Shown piece by piece: positions 21,501-27,062 of a stretch of DNA of 64,000 nucleotides (position 1 is its first letter; each line of letters starts with the position of its first letter). The notes under the pieces are model-generated. The model did no database searches, had not been told where the DNA came from, and saw only the letters and a list, made by a program, of their open reading frames with translations. The DNA comes from Brucella rhizosphaerae. GTDB lineage: Bacteria > Pseudomonadota > Alphaproteobacteria > Rhizobiales > Rhizobiaceae. A program made the translations under genes and the position numbers. The DNA lies in NCBI RefSeq assembly GCF_002252475.1, contig NZ_NNRK01000021.1, positions 24,473 through 88,472 on the forward strand, given 5' to 3'.

Positions 21501-22096
21501 AGGGGAACGGTTCTGACCTAAAGCGGACGGCAACGCTTTCCATGCCGGACGGCACCAAGTCGGTGCTGGATTTTATGCTAGATCCCACAACGGGGGTGCT
21601 TGTTCTCGCCGGTGGTACGCTGAACGGCAAGTCAATGGCGCGCGCATCATTGCAGAACGTTGTTTACAGCATGCAATCCGGTGGCGTGAAAAATGTGGTG
21701 CTGAGTGAAGAAGCTCCGGGCATGGGCCACAATGGTGGTCCACCGTTGGACGATAAGGGCTCAAACAACGGTGGAAACTCAGGTGGAAAGCCGCCCCTTG
21801 TTCCGCCACCTGTTCCGGGTATGAACATCGATTATGATAAAATATCAACTGCCAAATCGTGGCAGTCAACCCAGCCAAGAAATCTGGAAGAACAAGTTCT
21901 GTGGAACCAGATTAAAGGGAAACCCAGTGCAGGAACAAAGCTTGCCGATATGAATAATGATCCGCGGTTTCCAGCTTCAAATGGTTGGCAGAAAATGGAA
22001 GTTACGCATACGCAACCAGATGGCTCCAAAATATCGATTCATTATCAGTATAATTCGATCAGCAAACAAGCGTATGATATGAAGTTCACAAATTAG
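12545..22096 (+). CDS. FhaB/CdiA-family TpsA exoprotein with C-terminal toxin module
   Basis: From the ATG at 12545 (AAGGCAGG site upstream) the protein is about 3,183 residues. An extended signal region ends near residue 54 (LLQAQQ). The TPS secretion domain covers about residues 60-310 and includes NPNGITCDGCGF near residue 167. Six repeats of about 93 residues marked by SGVD or AGVD follow (bases 13,950-15,600). A non-repetitive region at about residues 1,250-1,780, with several Trp and Cys, occupies the place of the receptor-binding domain in CdiA. The second FHA repeat region runs to about residue 2,700, then a pre-toxin region (YYLSDTSVK, CGQRQGFN) and a C-terminal domain of about 85 residues ending YDMKFTN, which I take to be the toxin. 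I do not recognise the toxin fold. An immunity gene follows 10 bases later. Confidence 0.9.
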   Translation: MKNFAYRHYFSRVSGFSKGTKRTHRWFDPVAFARKGVASLLSGLLVLQPVLLQAQQLTPDVSAPIGNQPGIGAAPNGVPLVDIVTPNQQGLSHNKYGDFNVGTPGLILNNHNGELGNSKLGGVTPGNANLKNSGPASVILNEVTSGNRSALQGATEVFGGRADVIIANPNGITCDGCGFINTPRATLTTGTPDIDGTGRLSGFTVQGGDVTFGSKGGNFASGDGTVDLFDIVSRRIQIDGPVNGKNLRLTAGRQKFDYTTGEATALSGTEDAGEFAIDGSALGAMQADRIKIVVTDKGAGVRMRNDMAANAGELTLSADGKISLGNASGRDGVSVQSKSRQVEAKKITSKKKVVVKSAKGITLEAVSADEDVILGNGDGLLSVAGDVGSLRNIELTSFGAITAGNIAAGKNASLQAGQGIAAGQLNVDGAANLTTASGNIALSGTTKAGGGVLTMTATSGSITAASLVSFNNMALTAGTDITTGDILSGGALVASARSLKAGNVVSGVDVVATNAANGAIQIGSTGDMRLATSGGIDVASLLSAGNLNIAAAALAAQNVTSHGTVVISGDTNVSGQILGSGDVSIAGANITAGAIISGVDFVASRSSNGAIIVGNTGDTTLLAQAGTINVGTLLSAGNFLGDTATFKAANVTSYGAANIAGTTTISGQLLAGSDVTINGSAISIGAAVAGVDLTALRQGNIVLGNGARTLNLTATAGDLKADRLLSSGNTIASASRNLSANILTHGDLSLTAGGNLTLSGQSLSGGNATLTAGSMNIGTLVSGVDFAATEQSGRSLTLKPGAASATSSTGNAQSGQMTLTATGEIDAGTLLSAQALTVNAGSFNATNVTSNSTANITGATTISGQLLAGSDLAVTGAAINIATAVAGVDLVALAKGTIATSNVASGLNLIATAGDLITNRLLSSGTTVASATRNLSANVVSRGDLTLTAGGAVTLSGQSLAGGNATINGASLNIGTLVSGVDFAATEQSGGSLILKTGLANAGQMLLNASSGSIFADQLLSGGDLKAKAQQNVSYNSLQSFASADLNVVLGAISLDKNTVAKGNIALTLQSLDLSNNRSKLATAGNLIVNAASADLSNSTLIFGGIALNLSGSADAANSKIRAVTADGGSGDITINAQTISTTSATALLAANDLTLTLASLTNPGQLAANRNLTLNIAGSFTNTASGLVYAGQDGRLYVAGDLLNDQGAILVGNDLTIAANANGERNQSITNVSGLIKAGRDADITTANLTNKRSTVPTWSTVVVSNDAIAKFELNPETWGKPLGHIFVNSNTNAPLNLYPGEDYAELAWMAQLYGVITFADGTSYRTRSLQSYEENTPWKWGDSLSSVQAMRNWLLSRYPGDGKGNILLTPDLQSKSVIIVNRNDPFAWTFTWDEGTQMRQSIEEQRFDGNLSPEALIQTGRNLNIDATILNNAHSSIEAGGNAKLTGSVLNNEGVALYRTVTSKCEATGGCEAYDANGNRDGTNDLDKGNSRVTGQTIVGGAFGNIKAAGNMDISGFASVNNTSAPGSIAGGAQLSTAPVTNDPTAALNGLTAAGALFTPNSAIANLLAEKGISVSGNSLQAGGLPLSPAEIIAALGSIAPKPDSGGFGGTIPGQVFLYETRAEFLDVSKFYGSGYFINRIGYNPDRSIPFMGDAYFENQLVDQQLRQLINQGLGKGSFIPGSDAIEQMKVLLDRGADFASANGLTIGEKLSPELIANLTETMVWYEKKTVNGIEVLVPTVYIANADKANLTVAGAIISGDTVNMNVSDVSNAGVIQAKTDLKLQATNITATGGSFTAGNDLSLSASQNLTIAAADMQIGGETFVKAGSGVQAGGNASLSAGDALTLRGAEVKAGNDVDLTGQTVTLDTAKATNNGSDNVIGTNVQSGGDTTITAKQDVNVIGSNVAAGGNLGIEAEQGSVNVVAAGVEKKVNGVAGTRMSQTDSTFAQTSNLSSGGDTSIKAGDDILISGSKVKAGGDVSIEAKDDINITVAQQRTETIGSEVKQGSETHIGSEISSGGSASVAAGDKTDVDNSHDLNIIGSKIDAKGKVDLSATDNVTIAEARDTGYSQLDTSSKGIFSKKESHSRTETETAVGSSISGGDGVDISSGKDTTISASNIQAGTADNKADLNIDAGGDLIIASGKNTSETDASKSKSGLLSKKSDKGHTYDETTVASELGASGNVNLNAGDNVVISGSKVTAGENIAVEGDSVSIIGAQEQHDASSSSKKSGLGAGSGDGFYSVWGKEEKSSKENTVANVSSELSAGNDVSIKARETDVNIVGSKVEAGNDIALDAARDVNILPGAESYASEDKEKRSGFGVQVKSSEGSASIGIGFGSSKDETKQGAETNAVSSLKAGNNVIINAGRDANLQAARVEAENDVAITAERDVNLLAAQDKTNYEHMHEELFAGITASVSTGLVSSAKSIADAAGKVAKVSDGYSAANAGFAGLKAADALNNISSMFTLDENGNAKGNVASASVGVGFEYSKSKESAESSTPVVTGIRGGNSVSIEAKSGDINSHGAQIVAGYDENGVLSGGAGDISLKAGNDINLESAQATNSSSSSSTSAGASVGVSAGVSITGVEFGPYANAHGGVGKSKGNGTTQVNTHVNATGNITIESGRDTNLKGAVVEGDTVTADVGRDLNIISVPDTGENSNKSVSLGVSTSGISPGYSTGSGETNWISEQSGLVSKGEMDVTVEGNTHLGAGKIVSKSGDLTLDTGTLTHEDFSGSKQYEGFDVQANIDLTGKQQQPDQTSQPKNSAEGTYQLDDTRQEVRATVGPGEIIIRDKDKQAELEASGQTEDLAALNRDPDMAYEITKDKHVEIDYYLSDTSVKAALEAGKSTVEIVIDALGRMANDGKLTPQDYDTARRLAKYKDDPNVIAQLNACGQRQGFNQFSPLDWLITPAHAQAPCMISTTEGTFPISVIGAETCRTAFAVMTGTAGLMGLATATILLGTTNPAGGGKIDETHNLDDGTVVRLQGNGSDLKRTATLSMPDGTKSVLDFMLDPTTGVLVLAGGTLNGKSMARASLQNVVYSMQSGGVKNVVLSEEAPGMGHNGGPPLDDKGSNNGGNSGGKPPLVPPPVPGMNIDYDKISTAKSWQSTQPRNLEEQVLWNQIKGKPSAGTKLADMNNDPRFPASNGWQKMEVTHTQPDGSKISIHYQYNSISKQAYDMKFTN
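13950..15600 (+). repeat. six tandem repeats of about 93 codons inside tpsA
   Basis: Each repeat carries a (S/A)GVD core, near bases 14,055, 14,332, 14,605, 14,885, 15,200 and 15,475, so the period is about 275-310 bases. The third and fifth copies share AVAGVDL, and the fourth and sixth share LVSGVDFAATEQSG, implying duplication of a two-repeat unit. The repeats also generate long minus-strand open frames that are not genes. Confidence 0.7.
20651..21066 (+). repeat. pre-toxin repeat R1, copy 1 (within tpsA)
   Basis: About 415 bases, beginning at GTCGAGGGCA and ending at the codons for DTSVK. The same stretch recurs at 22446-22862 and 25837-26249 with few changes. It encodes the conserved part between the FHA-2 region and the variable toxin tip (VEGNTHLGAGKI, GPGEIIIRDKDKQAELEASG, YYLSDTS). 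Confidence 0.85.
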
Positions 22097-22424
22097 ACGG
22101 TATTTAATGATGAAAATAATGGAAAGAGATGGCTTCGAAAGGGTAGTAGAAGTCTATGCAATTTATTGGTTTGATGAGGTAAGGCACCATCTTGTCATTC
22201 CATATAAGAAATTTGGTGGTTTAATGGTAGTAACAGAAGAAAATTGTGATGTAATTGACCCTTCAATAAATGGATTTGTTTTAATAAAATCTGGAAGTGG
22301 CCGTGATATGTTTATCCATTGGGCTACTGAAAAAGATGCGTTATTGGATAGGATGATTGATCACGATCCTGAAGCGATGGAAGAATTTGAACGCCGTTTG
22401 AAGGAAGGTAAGCCTGTGACTTAA
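21326..22424 (+). repeat. toxin-immunity repeat R2, copy 1
   Basis: This block covers the 3' end of tpsA plus its immunity gene. It recurs at 24723-25815, shifted by about 3.4 kb. The first 390 bases are almost identical apart from a small indel, then differences cluster in the last 70 toxin codons and the first two thirds of the immunity gene. The immunity 3' end is again almost identical. Confidence 0.85.
22107..22424 (+). CDS. putative immunity protein for the tpsA toxin tip
   Basis: The 105-residue acidic protein starts 10 bases after the tpsA stop codon and lacks a signal peptide, as expected for a cytoplasmic immunity protein. Features are VVEVYAIYW, VIPYKKFGGLMVV, IHWATEKDALLDRMI and a charged C-terminal helix (EAMEEFERRLKEGK). 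I do not recognise the family. Its base composition is clearly AT-richer than tpsA in the 5' two thirds, typical of recently acquired immunity genes. The last 40 residues are identical, apart from K/E changes, to those of the immunity gene at 25504, while the N-terminal part is diverged in step with the toxins. Confidence 0.7.
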   Translation: MMKIMERDGFERVVEVYAIYWFDEVRHHLVIPYKKFGGLMVVTEENCDVIDPSINGFVLIKSGSGRDMFIHWATEKDALLDRMIDHDPEAMEEFERRLKEGKPVT

Positions 22425-23888
22425 TTGCGCAGGATTGATCTGACCGTCGAGGGCAACACACATCTTGGTGCTGGTAAGATCATATCCGAAAGCGGTGATC
22501 TGACGCTCGATACCGGCACGCTTACGCACGAGGATTTCTCAGGATCGAAGCAATATGAGGGCTTCGATGTTCAGGCCAATATCGACCTAACCGGTAAGCA
22601 ACAGCAGCCTGACCAAACCTCGCAGCCCAACAACACTGCTGAAGGCACGTATCAGCTTGGCGATACGCGTCAGGAAGTTCGTGCCACCGTCGGGCCGGGT
22701 GAGATCATTATCCGCGATAAGGACAAACAGGCAGAACTGGAAGCGAGCGGCCAGACTGAAGATATTGCAAGCCTCAACCGTGATTCGGACAAGGCGTACG
22801 AGATCACCAAGGATAAGCACGTCGAGATCGAATATTATCTGTCGGATACATCGGTAAAGGCTGCTGCTGATGCGCTTCAGGAGGCTGGTTCTACACTTAG
22901 GGACGCATTGTCTGCATTTGTAGGCACCAAAAGTGGCCTTGACGCTCAAACCCGGCAGGAAGCTTTGCAGCTCACAGGGGAAATTGCCAATAGCATCAAT
23001 AGCAAAGAGGCTTTGCAGGAACTTCGGAGTTGCGTAGGCCGTCAAGGCTTCAACCTACTGGATATTTTCATCTCAAAGGCTTATGCGGGTGGGGTCTGCG
23101 AACGCTATTCGACAGCAGCAATCAATCTGTGTCTTGAAGGCTTTGACAAGTTACGTTTGGCTGTCGTCGAAAGCGGTGCTTCCGGTCTTGAGTATTTCAG
23201 CAAGCGTATCGAACAGGACCCAGAGGGCTTTGAACAGATTGCACGGCTTCTGGACTTTATGCCGTCCAGTCTCGCTATGGCTCCTTTGGAAAATGAAATC
23301 AAAGCCGAGATCGAGAAAAATGGTGGCGATCTTGATGCCATCAATCGTATGGTAAATGATTTCATTTCCCGGCAAACACAGGCTGTAGAAAATGGCGAAA
23401 TAACGCCGGAAGTGGCTGCGAGTATAGCTGTTGCTGCGACGATTATCGTTGCCAAGATCACGCCGAAATCAGTGCGAGGAAAAGTTGTCAATAAAGCGAT
23501 AGCTTCATCGAAGACTCTCTTTAATGCCGCAAAGCAGAAGCTCGGTGGAACGGCTGGCACAAGTAAATTTGGTTTTGACTCTTCGAACGTTGAGAGTAAG
23601 CTGAAGGGGTATTTGCTCGATCCCCTGCACCCACAGAACCAAACTAAAGCCAACTGGTTCAGTCAAGCTCTTGGATTTAATCAGAGCAACTGGCAGGAAC
23701 TCGCTTCACAATTACGTTTCGATCCAAAAACTGCTGTTGCGACTAAAGCCACGCAATACGGGCAAACTTATGAGCAGGTAATCGCCATAACTGGCACTAA
23801 TGGTAAAACAATAAACACAACATTCGTGTTCATGAAAGATAATTCAGGGACTGTTCGCCTCGTCACAGGAATTCCGGCAAAGAAATGA
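22425..23888 (+). CDS. orphan CdiA-CT module, DUF6883-like toxin tip
   Basis: The frame opens directly after the immunity gene stop with a copy of pre-toxin repeat R1 and has no signal or TPS domain, so it is an orphan module rather than a secreted protein. After DTSVK it departs from tpsA, passes a CVGRQGFN motif, a hydrophobic segment (AASIAVAATIIVAKI), and ends in about 95 residues (YLLDPLHPQNQTKANWFSQA, NGKTINTTFVFMK, VRLVTGIPAKK) that resemble the DUF6883 toxin-like domain. The start at TTG 22425 has no good ribosome-binding site, so expression is doubtful. It overlaps the next gene by four bases. Confidence 0.65.
   Translation: MRRIDLTVEGNTHLGAGKIISESGDLTLDTGTLTHEDFSGSKQYEGFDVQANIDLTGKQQQPDQTSQPNNTAEGTYQLGDTRQEVRATVGPGEIIIRDKDKQAELEASGQTEDIASLNRDSDKAYEITKDKHVEIEYYLSDTSVKAAADALQEAGSTLRDALSAFVGTKSGLDAQTRQEALQLTGEIANSINSKEALQELRSCVGRQGFNLLDIFISKAYAGGVCERYSTAAINLCLEGFDKLRLAVVESGASGLEYFSKRIEQDPEGFEQIARLLDFMPSSLAMAPLENEIKAEIEKNGGDLDAINRMVNDFISRQTQAVENGEITPEVAASIAVAATIIVAKITPKSVRGKVVNKAIASSKTLFNAAKQKLGGTAGTSKFGFDSSNVESKLKGYLLDPLHPQNQTKANWFSQALGFNQSNWQELASQLRFDPKTAVATKATQYGQTYEQVIAITGTNGKTINTTFVFMKDNSGTVRLVTGIPAKK
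22446..22862 (+). repeat. pre-toxin repeat R1, copy 2
   Basis: Near-identical copy of tpsA bases 20651-21066, forming the head of the orphan module. The copy and copy 3 share their upstream sequence as well, including the end of the preceding immunity gene. Confidence 0.85.
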
Positions 23889-24106
23889 AAGTATTGAAAG
23901 AGAACGACGTATTTGCGCTGTCGAAGCCAGTAGAGGCCACGACGATTGGTGAAACAGACACAGTGGAACTGCCAGTCGGTCAGATCGTTTCAGTTGTGCT
24001 GGTGTTTGGTGATCCTTCTACGCCAGTCGCTTACGAGGTAGAGGCATTCTTAGAGAGCCGTGAAAGATACGTACTGGCTACAGTGGCGGCTAGCGACGTT
24101 CAGTGA
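23885..24106 (+). CDS. putative immunity protein, DUF4926-like
   Basis: This 73-residue protein overlaps the orphan toxin module by four bases (ATGA). It reads MKVLKENDVFALSKPVEATT with a VELPVGQIVSVVLVFG core and YEVEAFLESRERYVLATV, matching the small beta-barrel pattern of DUF4926 proteins, which are often found beside DUF6883 toxins. The coupling and size support an immunity role. It has no signal peptide. The assignment to DUF4926 is from memory of the pattern and should be treated as likely, not proven. Confidence 0.6.
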   Translation: MKVLKENDVFALSKPVEATTIGETDTVELPVGQIVSVVLVFGDPSTPVAYEVEAFLESRERYVLATVAASDVQ

Positions 24107-24720
24107 TTTTTGTCGCGTCAGAATACGCTAAGTCTGAACCAACAAAGATAGGCGCCAAGATTGCGCCCGAGAATGTGGTCGAAATCCCAAAAACTACCGA
24201 ATGGCAAAACTGTCTCGCTTGAGACCGGAACCGCGATTGGGCAGCGTTCGGCTGCCATTACGGCGTACTTGAACACTTTAGGTTTTGAAGATCGAGTCAA
24301 GGTAGTTCAGTCTGTTGGGTTCGCAAAGGGAATAGGTGTTGTTCCAGCAAACGGTGAAGCAATCGCTCTGACGCAATGGCTCTGGTCTTCATTGGACGAA
24401 CTCGACGGTAAGCCCAAAGGTTACTATTTCAATCAGTATCTGATTGGGAATGCTGATGGCTATAACACTGGCATATCGACATCGTTGGAATGGCGCTCGA
24501 ACCGTACGTGCAACTTTCAGCGCATACGGCTCTCTATTCAAGCTTGGCCCATGGCCATTGCAACAGCCACGTCACCGGATCAGGTAACATCAATATTGAA
24601 TCTGGTCGCGATAGCAATCTGAAGGGTGCGGATGTTGAAGGCGAGACGATCACTGCCAATGTCGGGCGTGATCTCAACATCATCTCGGTTCCAGATACTG
24701 GTGAAAGCTCCAACAAACCT
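24107..24720 (+). pseudogene. decayed module and FHA-tail remnant
   Basis: Two kinds of debris are seen. The first (24107-24480) is an unrecognised coding remnant spread over two frames (IGAKIAPENVVEIPKTTEW, then LPNGKTVSLETGTAIGQRS and VKVVQSVGFAKGIGVV). The second (about 24485-24720) matches the tpsA FHA-2 end at 20391-20531: GNINIESGRDSNLKGADVEG and NVGRDLNIISVPDTGESSNK. It then jumps straight to sequence equal to tpsA 21326, so about 0.8 kb has been deleted relative to tpsA. Frameshifts exclude a working gene. Confidence 0.6.
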
Positions 24721-24789
24721 TCCCGATCTCTGTAATTGGTGCAGAGACATGCAGAACGGCATTTGCTGTGATGACCGCAGAACGCTGGT

Positions 24790-25494
24790 TTGATGGGTCT
24801 TGCGACTGCAACCATTTTACTTGGCACCACGAATCCAGCAGGCGGCGGCAAGATTGATGAGACGCACAATCTGGATGACGGTACTGTCGTACGCCTGCAG
24901 GGGAACGGTTCTGACCTAAAGCGGACGGCAACGCTTTCCATGCCGGACGGCACCAAGTCGGTGCTGGATTTTATGCTAGATCCCACAACGGGGGTGCTTG
25001 TTCTCGCCGGTGGTACGCTGAACGGCAAGTCAATGGCGCGCGCATCATTGCAGAACGTTGTTTACAGCATGCAATCCGGTGGCGTGAAAAATGTGGTGCT
25101 GAGTGAAGAAGCTCCGGGTATGGGTCACAATGGTGGTCCACCGCTGGACGATAAGGGCTCAAACAACGGCGGAAATTCAGGGGGAAAGCCGCCTGTTGTT
25201 CCGCCACCTGTTTCGGGTATGAACATCGATTATGATAAAATATCAACTGCCAAACCGTGGCAGGCAACACAGCCGAGAAATCTGGAAGAACAAGTTCTGT
25301 GGAACCAGATTAAATGGAAACCCAGTGCAGGAGAACCACTCCAAAACCTTAATAATGACCCACGTTTTCCAATCTCAAATGGCTGGCAGAAAATGCAGAT
25401 ATCCCATGAGCTTCCTGATGGGTCAAATATTACGATTCATTATCAGTATAACTCGATAAGTAATCGGGCCTATGATATGAAGTTTACGAACTGA
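24790..25494 (+). CDS. orphan toxin module A', homologue of the tpsA tip
   Basis: The frame encodes about 234 residues nearly identical to the tpsA C-terminus up to PPPVSGMNIDYDKIS. It then diverges in the toxin tip: WKPSAGEPLQNLNNDPRFPI against GKPSAGTKLADMNNDPRFPA, and MQISHELPDGSNIT against MEVTHTQPDGSKIS, but both end YDMKFTN. It has no signal or transport region, and its start is set by the frameshift at about 24,780, so it is probably a silent cassette that needs recombination to be presented. The immunity gene follows 9 bases later. Confidence 0.7.
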   Translation: MMGLATATILLGTTNPAGGGKIDETHNLDDGTVVRLQGNGSDLKRTATLSMPDGTKSVLDFMLDPTTGVLVLAGGTLNGKSMARASLQNVVYSMQSGGVKNVVLSEEAPGMGHNGGPPLDDKGSNNGGNSGGKPPVVPPPVSGMNIDYDKISTAKPWQATQPRNLEEQVLWNQIKWKPSAGEPLQNLNNDPRFPISNGWQKMQISHELPDGSNITIHYQYNSISNRAYDMKFTN

Positions 25495-25503
25495 GGGTTG
25501 TCG

Positions 25504-25815
25504 ATGAAAATAAAAGAGCTAACTCGTGATTATGCTGTTGAAGTCTATGCAATCTACTGGTTGGATAGTATTAGATATCATTTAATCATTCCGTATCAAG
25601 GGTATGGTGGATTGATAACTGTGAATGAGAGTAAATGTGATGTTATCGATCCCACAATAGACGGTTTTATTTTAACGGCATCGGGGAGTGGTGGCGACAT
25701 GTTGATTCATTGGGCTACTGAAGAAGATGCGTTACTGGATAGGATGATTGATCACGATCCTGAAGCGATGGAAGAATTTGAACGCCGTTTGAAGGAAGGT
25801 AAGCCTGTGACTTAA
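25504..25815 (+). CDS. putative immunity protein A'
   Basis: The ATG at 25504 has a GAGGG site six bases upstream; 103 residues. It is homologous to the immunity protein at 22107 along its length. The first 60-odd residues differ at many positions (KIKELTRDYAVEVYAIYWLD, IIPYQGYGGLITVNESKCD) and the rest is nearly identical (IHWATEEDALLDRMIDHD). The diverged part probably contacts the diverged toxin tip. No signal peptide is seen. AT-rich 5' portion, as for the first copy. Confidence 0.7.
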   Translation: MKIKELTRDYAVEVYAIYWLDSIRYHLIIPYQGYGGLITVNESKCDVIDPTIDGFILTASGSGGDMLIHWATEEDALLDRMIDHDPEAMEEFERRLKEGKPVT

Positions 25816-26249
25816 TTGCGCAGGATTGATCTGACCGTCGAGGGCAATACCCATCTTGGCGCAGGCAAGATCATATCCGAAAGCGGTGATCTGACGCTCG
25901 ATACCGGCACGCTTACGCACGAGAATTTCTCAGGATCGAAGCAATATGAGGGCTTCGATGTTCAGGCCAATATCGACCTAATCGGTAAGCAACAGCAGCC
26001 TGAACAAACCGCGCAGCCCAACAATACTGCAGAAGGCACGTATCAGCTTGACGATACGCGTCAGGAAGTTCGTGCCACTGTCGGGCCGGGTGAGATCATT
26101 ATCCGCGATAAGGACAAACAGGCAGAACTGGAAGCGAGCGGCCAGACTGAAGACGTCGCCGCGCTCAACCGCGATCCCGACAAGGCGTATGAGGTCACAA
26201 AGGATAAGCACGTCGAGATCGAATATTACCTGTCGGATACGTCTCTGAA
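25816..26249 (+). pseudogene. third orphan pre-toxin module, cut by IS6 element
   Basis: A further copy of R1 (25837-26249) follows the immunity gene with the same junction as at 22425. The frame reads to YYLSDTSLK and then runs into the IS6 element at 26250, ending in IS-encoded residues. The identity of the toxin that once followed is lost. The copy shows small changes against the other two (LTHENF, IDLIGKQQQPEQ). Confidence 0.8.
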
Positions 26250-27062
26250 GGTTCTGTTGCAAAAATTCGGTCAGCACGGAGCGCTGCTTAACTCTGGACG
26301 GAATTATGCTGCGAGCGCTGTGAACTGTTGTTTGAGAGAAAGCGCTTTCGTTAAGGCGAAGATGCCTTGTTGTTTGCGCATCATGTGAACGAGTTCGATG
26401 CCAGCCAATGTGATGTTGGCAGTGGCTTCAGACTTGAAGCCGAGCATGGATCTTATCCGGCGTTTGACGCGGCGATGATCCTGCTCAATCGTGTTGTTCA
26501 TGTATTTGCTGGAGCGGATCGTGATGGGATGGCCATGCTGTTTCAGCCTGTTTTCTGCATCGCATTGCAAAATAGCTGTTCTATTGGTCTGGCTACCATC
26601 AATGGTAATGCGCTCTGGCCTGCCGTGGCGAGCCAGAGCCTTGCGAAGGAAGCGTTTGGCAGCGGCCAAATCACGATCTTTACTAAAACAGAACTCAACC
26701 GTATCCCCGTTACTATCGATGGCACGATACAAGTACATCCACACGCCTTTGACCTTCACATAGGTCTCGTCAAGGTTCCATTTACGTGTCACCTGGCGCC
26801 TCCTGCGATTGAAACACTCAAGCAGTTTTGGGCTGAAATGCAGAACCCAGCGATGCACAGTGGAATGGTCCATCGCAATGCCGCGCTCTGCCATCATTTC
26901 CTTTAGATTGCGCAGGCTAAGATTGTAAGCAAGATACCATCTCACACATAAAAGAATGACAGACTTATCGAAATGGCGGCCTTTGAACATCAAAAATACT
27001 CAGCTGCTTAAAAGCCATGATACTACCATCCAAGTCATTGATGAAATGTTTGCAACAGAACC
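26250..27062 (-). mobile_element. IS6-family (IS26-like) element, complete
   Basis: The element is 813 bp with ends GGTTCTGTTGCAAAAATT and, reverse-complemented, GGTTCTGTTGCAAACATT (17 of 18 match). The 8-mers outside the ends are TCTCTGAA and CCTTCGAG and do not match. A lone IS6 element with no target duplication that fuses two unrelated broken genes is what remains after an IS6-mediated deletion or co-integrate resolution. Confidence 0.9.
26304..26993 (-). CDS. IS6-family transposase, intact
   Basis: The 229-residue protein has the full family layout: N-terminal HTH (YNLSLRNLKEMMAERGIAMD, HSTVHRWVLHFSP) and the catalytic triad in WNLDETYVKVKG, ITIDGSQTNRTAI and NNTIEQDHRRVKRR. Length and motifs are normal for IS26 relatives, so it is probably active. 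It is transcribed towards the toxin modules. Confidence 0.92.
   Translation of the reverse strand: MMFKGRHFDKSVILLCVRWYLAYNLSLRNLKEMMAERGIAMDHSTVHRWVLHFSPKLLECFNRRRRQVTRKWNLDETYVKVKGVWMYLYRAIDSNGDTVEFCFSKDRDLAAAKRFLRKALARHGRPERITIDGSQTNRTAILQCDAENRLKQHGHPITIRSSKYMNNTIEQDHRRVKRRIRSMLGFKSEATANITLAGIELVHMMRKQQGIFALTKALSLKQQFTALAA

Larger units (their letters stand above)
24723..25815 (+). repeat. toxin-immunity repeat R2, copy 2
   Basis: Shifted copy of 21326-22424. The offset is about 3,397 bases at the left, 3,398 after a one-base net insertion near 24,780, and 3,391 at the right end. The insertion puts the toxin part out of frame with the FHA remnant upstream. Confidence 0.85.
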
